Shown: positions 1 to 4,839 of the stretch, in pieces
Layout: each line of letters starts with the position of its first letter
Numbering within the stretch: position 1 is the stretch's first letter
NCBI GenBank assembly: GCA_021463315.1
Contig: JAJTXO010000148.1
Coordinates: 1 to 8,125, forward strand
Direction: 5' to 3'
Length of the DNA: 8,125 nt
DNA from: Caldilineales bacterium
GTDB taxonomy: Bacteria; Chloroflexota; Anaerolineae; JAAEKA01
The notes under the pieces: model-generated
Told to the model about the DNA's origin: nothing
The model's input: the letters and a program-made list of their open reading frames with translations, nothing else
Database searches by the model: none
Program-made: the position numbers and the translations under genes

Positions 1-2
1 CC

Positions 3-692
3 ACCTCCTTCGATCGCGAGTCGTGGGTGCGCGACGTGCTGCGCGGCCTGGGCGCCCCGACCCTGACCTGGATCCCGCCGGGCTATCCTGGATATGACGC
101 CGACGAGGACCGCTGGGGCTTCGATCCTGAGGCCGCCAAAGCCGCCCTGGCCGCGTCCAGCTACGGCAGCGTCGAAGGGCTGCCCCCCATCAAGCTGACC
201 TTCAGCGACACCCCGCGCAACCGCACCCGCAACGAGTGGCTGGCGGCCAAGTGGAAGGAATATCTGGGCGTCGATATGACGCTGGATCCGGTGGAGCCCA
301 CCACCTATACCGCGCTGACCAAGGACATCAACACCGCGCCCCAGGTCTACATCCTGGGCTGGTGCGCCGACTACCCCGATCCCCAGAACTGGCTGAGCGT
401 CTACTGGCGGACCGGCGGCTTCGGCGAGCGCATCGGCTACTCCAACCCGGACTTCGACGCGCTGGTGGATCAGGCCGACACCACGGTCGATCCGGCGACG
501 CGCTCCGAGCTGTACGCCCAGGCGCAGCGCCTGCTGACCGACGGCGTGCCGGTGGCCTTCGCCTGGAACAACGTCAACACCTACATGGTCCAGCCCTGGG
601 TCAAGGGCATCGTGACCACGCCGCAGGACACCAGCTTCCCTGGTTCCAACGATCCGATCTCCATCGACATCGATACCACGGCGAAACCGTAA
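3..692 (+). CDS. Peptide ABC transporter substrate-binding protein, family 5 (C-terminal part)
   Basis: This is the 3' part of a gene that begins before the window; 229 codons are visible, ending in TAA at 690-692. The product is the C-terminal lobe of an extracytoplasmic solute-binding protein of family 5 (DppA/OppA type). Such proteins capture peptides or similar solutes outside the membrane and deliver them to the permease. Recognisable family features are the WIPPGYPGYD segment (visible residues about 23-32), the FDPEAAKAAL helix (about 40-49) typical of the lobe hinge region, and the strongly conserved GWCADYPDPQNW motif (about 119-130), followed by YSNPDFDALVDQA. The reading frame is open from base 3; the GTG at 27 is internal, not a start. 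The signal peptide and N-terminal lobe are outside the window. The two permease genes follow on the same strand after a 104-bp gap holding a strong hairpin. The substrate cannot be told from this half. The family call is very secure. Confidence 0.95.
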   Translation, partial: TSFDRESWVRDVLRGLGAPTLTWIPPGYPGYDADEDRWGFDPEAAKAALAASSYGSVEGLPPIKLTFSDTPRNRTRNEWLAAKWKEYLGVDMTLDPVEPTTYTALTKDINTAPQVYILGWCADYPDPQNWLSVYWRTGGFGERIGYSNPDFDALVDQADTTVDPATRSELYAQAQRLLTDGVPVAFAWNNVNTYMVQPWVKGIVTTPQDTSFPGSNDPISIDIDTTAKP

Positions 693-701
693 CGATCTCC
701 T

Positions 702-747
702 GAACTGCAAGGCGCCGGGCGTCGCCAGCGCCCGGCGCCAGCAGTTC
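702..747 (+). promoter_or_regulatory. Strong intergenic stem-loop between binding-protein and permease genes
   Basis: Bases 711-721 (GGCGCCGGGCG) pair perfectly with 729-739 around a 7-nt loop. The stem continues outward, past a small 2x1 internal loop, with 702-708 (GAACTGC) pairing with 741-747 (GCAGTTC), giving 18 paired bases in 46 nt. No T tract follows, so it does not look like a complete intrinsic terminator. Hairpins at this place in ABC operons (for example malE-malF) are known to protect the upstream mRNA from 3' exonucleases, so that the binding protein is made in excess over the permeases. That role is inferred here from position and structure. Confidence 0.75.
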
Positions 748-785
748 GATCGCACTGACACAAACCAAGCCCCTGGAAGCACTGC

Positions 786-791
786 GAGGTG
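786..791 (+). promoter_or_regulatory. Ribosome binding site of the DppB-type permease
   Basis: GAGGTG lies five bases before the ATG at 797 and fixes that start; no better start lies nearby in the same frame. Confidence 0.75.
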
Positions 792-796
792 ATCCG

Positions 797-1792
797 ATGA
801 CATCATACGTCGCGCGGCGACTCTTGTGGATGATCCCCACGTTGTTCTTCGTGGCGCTGATCACCTTCATTTTGATGCACGAAGCTCCCGGCGGCCCCTG
901 GGACCGCGATCTGAGCGCTCGTCAGGTGGACCCACGCACGCAGGAGCTGCTCAACAAGGAATTCGGGCTGGACAAGCCGCTCTTCATCAACACCGAGGGC
1001 GGCAATCTGCTGGACAGCCAGTTCCTGAACTACATCGGCGGCGTGCTGCAAGGCAACCTGGGGCCCTCCTACCGCCAGCGGGGCATGAACGTGGAGGACA
1101 TTCTCTTCCGCCCGCCCGAGGGCAAGCCCGTCTGGCAGAGCAAGTTCGGCTATTCCATGCGGCTGGGGTTGATCGCGCTGGCCTTGGCGGTTGTTCTGGG
1201 CATTCCGCTGGGCGCCATCGGCGCCCTGAAGCGCAACACCTTCATCGACTACATCTCCCTGGCCATTTCCACCATCGGCATCTCCGTGCCCAACTTCGTC
1301 CTGGCCATCTTCCTGATCGTCCTGCTCTCCGGCCGGCTCAAGCTGATCAAGATCGTGCAGCAAGATTGGACCAGTCCGGGCGCGTGGGTAGTGCCGGCGA
1401 TCATTTTGGGCTTTGGCACCTTCGCCTTCATCACCCGCCTGACCCGCTCCCAGATGCTGGAGGTGATGCAGCAGGACTATGTGCGCACCGCGCGCGCCAA
1501 GGGGCTGTCGGAGAAGATGGTGGTGGCCCGGCACATGCTGCGCAACGCGCTGATCCCAGTGGTGACCATCATCGGCCCGGCGCTGGCCGGTCTGGTCACC
1601 GGCTCCTTCATCATCGAGCAGATGTTCAGCTTTCCCGGCACCGGCCGCGAGTTCGTCCAGTCGATCTCGCGCCGCGACTATTCCATGATCATGGGCACCA
1701 CGTTGCTCTACGCCGTCCTGGTAGCCGTCGCCAACCTGACAGTGGACATCACCTACGCGTTCCTGGACCCCCGCATCAAGCTGGGAAAGTGA
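797..1792 (+). CDS. dppB: Peptide ABC transporter permease, DppB type
   Basis: This 331-residue inner-membrane permease forms half of the translocation pore of a peptide/nickel-type ABC importer. The N-terminus (YVARRLLWMIPTLFFVALITFIL, residues 4-26) is the classic DppB/OppB first helix. A periplasmic stretch of about 90 residues with the GLDKPL motif (57-62) follows. Further hydrophobic segments lie near 121-143, 151-177, 198-213, 254-275 and 297-320, matching the usual six helices. The cytoplasmic EAA loop that docks on the ATPase is DYVRTARAKGLSEKMV to ALIPV (residues 227-255). The C-terminus YAFLDPRIKLGK is also typical. Length is normal for the family. The start is supported by GAGGTG at 786-791. 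dppC follows seven bases after the stop. The symbol is given at family level only: dipeptide, oligopeptide, nickel or sugar substrates are all possible. Confidence 0.95.
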   Translation: MTSYVARRLLWMIPTLFFVALITFILMHEAPGGPWDRDLSARQVDPRTQELLNKEFGLDKPLFINTEGGNLLDSQFLNYIGGVLQGNLGPSYRQRGMNVEDILFRPPEGKPVWQSKFGYSMRLGLIALALAVVLGIPLGAIGALKRNTFIDYISLAISTIGISVPNFVLAIFLIVLLSGRLKLIKIVQQDWTSPGAWVVPAIILGFGTFAFITRLTRSQMLEVMQQDYVRTARAKGLSEKMVVARHMLRNALIPVVTIIGPALAGLVTGSFIIEQMFSFPGTGREFVQSISRRDYSMIMGTTLLYAVLVAVANLTVDITYAFLDPRIKLGK

Positions 1793-1794
1793 GG
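1791..1794 (+). promoter_or_regulatory. Ribosome binding site of dppC overlapping the dppB stop
   Basis: GAGG shares its first two bases with the TGA stop of dppB (1790-1792) and lies five bases before the ATG at 1800. The overlap suggests translational coupling, in which ribosomes finishing dppB restart on dppC and keep the two subunits near 1:1. Coupling is an inference. Confidence 0.65.
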
Positions 1795-1799
1795 CTGCC

Positions 1800-2783
1800 A
1801 TGGCTGTACAAACTGAGACCCTCGATCCTACGTCAGCCGTGGTGCTGTCTCGTCCGCCTCGTTCGCTGTGGCGCGACGCCTGGACACGCTTCACCAAGAA
1901 CAAGATGGCGGTCGCTGCCACCTTCGTGTTGGTGTTTTTCATCCTGGTGGCCATATTTGCCTCTGTGCTGGCGCCCCATGACCCGCTGAAGATCTACGAC
2001 GGCAAGGGCTATCTGCCCCCGGCCTGGCAGGCGAAAGGACCCACCGGCCAGGCTGGCGATCCCCGTTTCATCTTCGGCACCGATAGCCTGGGCCGCGACG
2101 TGCTGAGCCGGGTGATCTACGGCACGCGCGTTTCCCTGGTCGTGGGCATCGTCCCCGTGCTGATCATCCTGTTGGCCGGGGTGGGGGTGGGTTTGATCGC
2201 CGGCTACATGGGCGGCAAGGTGGACAACCTGACCATGCGCTTTGGCGATATCCTCTACGCCTTTCCTGACCTGCTCTTCTTCATCATCGTCATGACCGCG
2301 CTGCGCGACACGCCGGCCGGCCAGATGCTGAACGGCCTGGTGCTGCTCTTCGTGGCGCTGGCCATCGTGAGCTGGATCGGTCTGGCGCGCATCGTGCGCG
2401 GCCAGGTGCTGTCGCTCAAGGAGAAGGAATTCGTGGAGGCTGGCCGCATGGTGGGCGCCCGACATGGCCGCATCATGCTGCGCCACATCCTGCCCAACTG
2501 CCTGGGGCCGATCATCGTCTACACCGCGCTGCGCATCCCTGGCTTCATCATCACCGAGGCTGTGCTGGGCTATCTGGGCCTGGGCCTGCGTCCCTCCACC
2601 CGCTCCACCGATTACTTCATCACCAGTTGGGGCGCGCTGATGCTGGATGGCCAGTCGGCCATCAACGCCCAGCCCTGGCTGCTGTTGGCCCCCGCCATCG
2701 CCGTGGCCGTGGTGGTGTTGGCCTTCAACTTCGTGGGCGACGGCCTGCGCGACGCCCTGGACCCGCGCATGAGAGACCGCTGA
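1800..2783 (+). CDS. dppC: Peptide ABC transporter permease, DppC type
   Basis: This 327-residue inner-membrane permease is the partner of the DppB-type subunit in the translocation pore. The N-terminal part has the OppC-type cytoplasmic start and first helix (about 37-58) ending in LAPHDP. The signature FGTDSLGRDVLSRVIYGTR is at residues 92-110. More membrane segments lie near 112-136, 150-167, 178-198, 234-254 and 293-312. The EAA loop contacting the ATPase is EFVEAGRMVGARHGRIMLRHILPN (residues 210-233, ILPN being its end). The C-terminal GDGLRDALDPRMRDR is characteristic. Length is ordinary. Its Shine-Dalgarno sequence overlaps the dppB stop. The dppD/dppF ATPase genes often found next are absent: a terminator begins seven bases after the stop. 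ATPases may lie upstream of the window or be shared with another system. Confidence 0.95.
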   Translation: MAVQTETLDPTSAVVLSRPPRSLWRDAWTRFTKNKMAVAATFVLVFFILVAIFASVLAPHDPLKIYDGKGYLPPAWQAKGPTGQAGDPRFIFGTDSLGRDVLSRVIYGTRVSLVVGIVPVLIILLAGVGVGLIAGYMGGKVDNLTMRFGDILYAFPDLLFFIIVMTALRDTPAGQMLNGLVLLFVALAIVSWIGLARIVRGQVLSLKEKEFVEAGRMVGARHGRIMLRHILPNCLGPIIVYTALRIPGFIITEAVLGYLGLGLRPSTRSTDYFITSWGALMLDGQSAINAQPWLLLAPAIAVAVVVLAFNFVGDGLRDALDPRMRDR

Positions 2784-2786
2784 CGT

Positions 2787-2836
2787 ATTGGGGAAGACTT
2801 CCGAAGTCTTATGGAAGTCTCGACCCCGGTTTTTTG
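2787..2836 (+). repeat. Palindromic intergenic repeat, copy 1 (short form)
   Basis: Bases 2787-2815 are identical over 29 bases to 4519-4547. The right end, 2813-2836, matches 4584-4607 with one mismatch (A at 2823 against C at 4594). Copy 1 therefore has both ends of copy 2 but lacks its middle (about 36 bases), as if one palindrome arm had collapsed onto the other. Its core is AGACTTC-C-GAAGTCT (2795-2809). It starts four bases after the dppC stop codon. It encodes no protein. Confidence 0.9.
2790..2835 (+). terminator. Intrinsic terminator of the dppBC operon, formed by repeat copy 1
   Basis: GGGG (2790-2793) and AGACTTCC (2795-2802) pair with GGAAGTCT (2813-2820) and CCCC (2824-2827). 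GG and six T residues (2830-2835) follow. Stem plus T tract on the + strand is the textbook form of a Rho-independent terminator, directly behind dppC. A small internal loop (A against CGA) interrupts the stem. AGACTTC can also fold locally onto GAAGTCT at 2803-2809, so two alternative folds exist. Confidence 0.8.
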
Positions 2837-2843
2837 CACTTCC

Positions 2844-2878
2844 AAGGTTGCCAACTTTTCGGCAAAGTTGGCAACCTT
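2844..2878. terminator. Perfect 15-bp hairpin between convergent genes
   Basis: AAGGTTGCCAACTTT (2844-2858) and its exact reverse complement at 2864-2878 are separated by the 5-base loop TCGGC. The hairpin lies between the ends of the + strand dppC and the minus-strand gene, ending six bases from the minus-strand stop codon. It may end or protect the 3' end of the minus-strand transcript. However, neither side has a good T tract: TTTC on the + side and GGAAGTGC on the minus side. It starts eight bases after the T tract of repeat copy 1 and may be part of the same composite element. Confidence 0.65.
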
Positions 2879-2883
2879 TCGCG

Positions 2884-4497
2884 TCAACCGCCCCCCAGAA
2901 AATAGCGCAGCATGATGCCGTGGACGATCTGCTCCAGAGGCGCTCTGTCGTCGGTGAGAATCGCGCCGGCTCCGCTGGCTGGCCGGGCGGTGCGGCTCGC
3001 GCGCAGCGCCATCTCAGCCAGCAGCGGCTGCGCCGCCGGGTCGATGGCCGCCGCGTTGCGCTGAAAGTCCTCCAGCGTGGTTGGCTGCATGGTGGCCACC
3101 ACCAGCGAGTTGCCCAGGCTCCATGCCTCGCTCGATTCGTCGATCACATAGACCGAGGGGAAGACCTGCCCCATGGTCGCAGCCAGCGCATCGACCAGCG
3201 TGTAGTCGTCGTGGCTGCGCGCCGCGTTGACCGCCACCACGCCATCCGCGGCCAGGTTGTCCCGCACCAGCTCGAAGAACTCCACCGTGGCCAGATGAAA
3301 GGGAATGTAGGGGGGACGGTAGGCGTCGATGGCAATCATGGAATAGGGCGCGGCTTGCTGCTGGCTGCCCGCGCGCCGCGCCAACAGCCAACTGCGCCCA
3401 TCGGCCGCCACCGCGTGGACGTTGGGATAGGCGCTCAGATTGAAGTATCGGTGCGCCGCGGCCACGATCTCCGGGTCGATCTCTGCGCCGTCGATGGGGA
3501 TCGGCCCGTACGCGTCGCTGAACAGTTGAGCGATCGTCCCACCGGCCATCCCCACCACGTAGAGACGTTCCTCGCTCCCTGGCGCCTGGCCTCCTGGTCC
3601 ACCCTGGCGAAACAAGGGCGCCGCCAGAAAATAGTCCCAGATCCCATCGCTCAGCGCCGACTGCGGATGGTAGACCGAGTGAATCCCTATGCCCTCGTTC
3701 AGTTTGAGCCAGGTCTCTGGCCCGCGCTGGACCACCTGATAGTAGTTGTAGAGCGATTCACCCTCCAGCAGCAGGCCCGGCTCCGGCTTGATCGGCCCCT
3801 GGCCGGCCAGCCAGGCCAGCGCGGCCAGCGGCAGCAGCGCCAGCAGCGCGGGCGCGCCGGCCCGGCCGCGCTCCAGCAGCAGGCCACCCACGGCCACCAG
3901 CGCCAGCGCACCCCCCAGCAACACGAAGGTCAGCCGGGCGCCGATGGCTGGAATCAGCACCAGCACCGGCAAGAAGGTGCCCAGCAGGCTGCCCACGGTG
4001 CTCAGCGCGTAGAGCCGGCCGGCCACCTGCCCGCTGCTGCCCACATCGGCCACGGCCAGGCGCAGCGCGAAGGGAGAGACCATGCCCAGCAGCACCGTGG
4101 GCAGGCTGAAGAGCAGAAAGATGGCCGCGCCCGCGCCCAACAGCACCCCCGCGCTGAAATGCTCCAGGTTCAGCGAGCTCAGCGCGGCCTGCTGCAGGGC
4201 CGGCCGGCCCGCCGCGGGGATCAACGCCACCAGCAGGGCAGCCGTCAACGCGAGGGCGTAGAGCAGGCCAGCCCGCGGCCGCCGGTCGGCCACCCGGCCG
4301 CCCAGCCAGTAGCCCAGGCTCAGGCAGCCCAACACCAGCCCGATCAACGCGGCCCAGACCAGGATCGAGTTGCCGAACCAGGGGTCCAGCAGCCGCGCGC
4401 CGCTCAGCTCCATGCCCAGCGTGGTGAAGCCGGCGATCAGCACCAACAGATTCAAATAGCGCGGCCGGCGCACCTGCGCCGCGGCATCATCCTTCAT
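2884..4497 (-). CDS. Fused membrane (MFS-like) and spermidine-synthase-like protein
   Basis: This 537-residue protein has two parts. The N-terminal part (1-232) has about seven hydrophobic segments (near 13-33, 43-66, 77-95, 118-142, 163-183, 187-207, 215-232), with the FTTLGMELSGARLLDPWFG motif seen in fused MFS/spermidine synthase proteins. The C-terminal part (about 245-530) has the spermidine synthase/methyltransferase fold: SLYNYYQVVQ (248-257), glycine-rich VVGMAGGTIAQLF (314-326), acidic strand end AEIDPE (338-343, E339 the expected ribose-binding acid), ADGRSWL (365-371) and TDDRAPLEQI (515-524). The expected aminopropyltransferase D-x-x-D reads D-A-Y-R (391-394), so the second Asp is replaced; true spermidine synthesis is doubtful. 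Function in this fused family is largely unknown. The start is set by AAGGAT (minus strand, 4503-4508), six bases before the ATG. It is a lone gene, convergent with dppC and divergent from the peptidase gene, flanked by repeat copies. Confidence 0.9.
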   Translation of the reverse strand: MKDDAAAQVRRPRYLNLLVLIAGFTTLGMELSGARLLDPWFGNSILVWAALIGLVLGCLSLGYWLGGRVADRRPRAGLLYALALTAALLVALIPAAGRPALQQAALSSLNLEHFSAGVLLGAGAAIFLLFSLPTVLLGMVSPFALRLAVADVGSSGQVAGRLYALSTVGSLLGTFLPVLVLIPAIGARLTFVLLGGALALVAVGGLLLERGRAGAPALLALLPLAALAWLAGQGPIKPEPGLLLEGESLYNYYQVVQRGPETWLKLNEGIGIHSVYHPQSALSDGIWDYFLAAPLFRQGGPGGQAPGSEERLYVVGMAGGTIAQLFSDAYGPIPIDGAEIDPEIVAAAHRYFNLSAYPNVHAVAADGRSWLLARRAGSQQQAAPYSMIAIDAYRPPYIPFHLATVEFFELVRDNLAADGVVAVNAARSHDDYTLVDALAATMGQVFPSVYVIDESSEAWSLGNSLVVATMQPTTLEDFQRNAAAIDPAAQPLLAEMALRASRTARPASGAGAILTDDRAPLEQIVHGIMLRYFLGGG

Positions 4498-4518
4498 CGT
4501 TCATCCTTCGTCGGTTGG

Positions 4519-4607
4519 ATTGGGGAAGACTTCCGAAGTCTTATGGACTGTGAGCCCGTCTTGAAGTAAGCTGCGCAGACTTCGGAAGTCTCGCCCCCGG
4601 TTTTTTG
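4519..4607 (+). repeat. Palindromic intergenic repeat, copy 2 (long form, terminator-like)
   Basis: The left end (4519-4547) is identical to 2787-2815. The right end (4584-4607) matches 2813-2836 with one mismatch. The left arm AGACTTCCGAAGTCT (4527-4541) is the exact reverse complement of the right arm AGACTTCGGAAGTCT (4577-4591), a perfect 15-bp stem across a 35-base loop. GGGG (4522-4525) against the C run at 4594-4598 extends the stem. Each arm is itself a near palindrome, so a cruciform or two small hairpins are also possible. GG and six T residues (4601-4606) follow, so it is terminator-like on the + strand, yet no + strand gene ends here. On the minus strand it lies in the 5' leader of the gene starting at 4497. 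Confidence 0.9.
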
Positions 4608-4616
4608 AGGTGACAC

Positions 4617-4644
4617 GCTGCGAGCTTTTCCGAAACCTCGCAGC
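4617..4644. repeat. Hairpin following repeat copy 2
   Basis: GCTGCGAG (4617-4624) pairs with CTCGCAGC (4637-4644). After a C-C mismatch, TTT (4626-4628) pairs with AAA (4633-4635) round the loop TCCG. It begins ten bases after the T tract of copy 2, mirroring the hairpin at 2844-2878 behind copy 1. The stem sequences differ, but both share a CTTTTC apex. It would fall near the very 5' end of the minus-strand transcript. Confidence 0.7.
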
Positions 4645-4661
4645 TCTGGCGGGGGCCGCGC

Positions 4662-4690
4662 AGTGTAACACAGTCCGCCCACCGCGTCAA
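4662..4690 (-). promoter_or_regulatory. Sigma70-like promoter for the minus-strand membrane/spermidine-synthase-like gene
   Basis: Read on the minus strand, TTGACG (4685-4690) and TACACT (4662-4667) are separated by exactly 17 bases (4668-4684). Transcription would start near 4655, giving a leader of about 158 nt before the ATG at 4497. That leader contains the hairpin at 4617-4644 and the whole of repeat copy 2. The boxes match consensus well, but function is inferred. Confidence 0.65.
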
Positions 4691-4706
4691 CGAGCGCCCC
4701 ACCGCG
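4678..4706. repeat. Pair of 9-bp direct repeats at the minus-strand promoter
   Basis: CCCACCGCG occurs at 4678-4686 and 4698-4706, 20 bases apart, about two helical turns. The first copy overlaps the -35 box of the minus-strand promoter by two bases and extends into its spacer; the second lies just upstream of that promoter. This layout would suit an operator for a dimeric regulator, but short GC-rich repeats can arise by chance here. Confidence 0.35.
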
Positions 4707-4750
4707 GAGTCGAGGCTTCAGCCGGAATCGCTGGCGCGTCGCTGCCAGGA

Positions 4751-4779
4751 TTGACGCATAAGTACGCTGTCGGTACAAT
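4751..4779 (+). promoter_or_regulatory. Sigma70-like promoter of the C25 peptidase gene
   Basis: TTGACG (4751-4756) and TACAAT (4774-4779) are separated by 17 bases; each box has one difference from the consensus TTGACA/TATAAT. Transcription would start near 4786, leaving a leader of about 54 nt with AGGAG at 4828-4832, seven bases before the ATG at 4840. Box quality, spacing and position together make this the most convincing promoter in the window. Confidence 0.75.
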
Positions 4780-4839
4780 ACCTCCACTTCAAAACCCACC
4801 TGACCCATAGCGCACAAAACGAACCTCAGGAGATGCACG

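Larger units (their letters stand above)
4498..4839. other. Divergent intergenic region (342 bp)
   Basis: This gene-free stretch separates the divergently read membrane/spermidine-synthase-like gene and the peptidase gene. From left to right it holds the minus-strand ribosome binding site (4503-4508), repeat copy 2 (4519-4607), a hairpin (4617-4644), a minus-strand promoter (4662-4690), a direct repeat pair (4678-4706), a plus-strand promoter (4751-4779) and the plus-strand ribosome binding site (4828-4832). Open frames crossing it are made of repeat and leader sequence and are not believable genes. Confidence 0.85.

Noticed and set aside
803..1954. A 383-codon minus-strand frame and a 387-codon plus-strand frame (826-1989) overlapping dppB
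   Set aside because: They are frame shadows of a well-supported permease gene with skewed composition and no motifs.
2844..2878. Calling the perfect hairpin a full bidirectional intrinsic terminator
   Set aside because: The stem is excellent, but a proper T tract is missing on both sides; it is kept as a hairpin with a possible end-protecting or terminating role.
2788..4569. A 593-codon plus-strand open frame opposite the membrane/spermidine-synthase-like gene
   Set aside because: Its Q/R/H-rich translation has no recognisable domain, it runs through both repeat copies, and the opposite strand encodes a coherent membrane and SAM-fold protein.
4519..4644. Treating the repeat region as an insertion sequence or CRISPR-like array
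   Set aside because: There is no transposase, no obvious target-site duplication, and only two unequal copies more than 1.7 kb apart with a gene between them.
4494..4838. A 114-codon minus-strand frame across the divergent intergenic region, and a similar 91-codon frame at 2612-2887
   Set aside because: Both contain the same short peptide only because they translate the palindromic repeat. They cross promoters and hairpins and have no family features.
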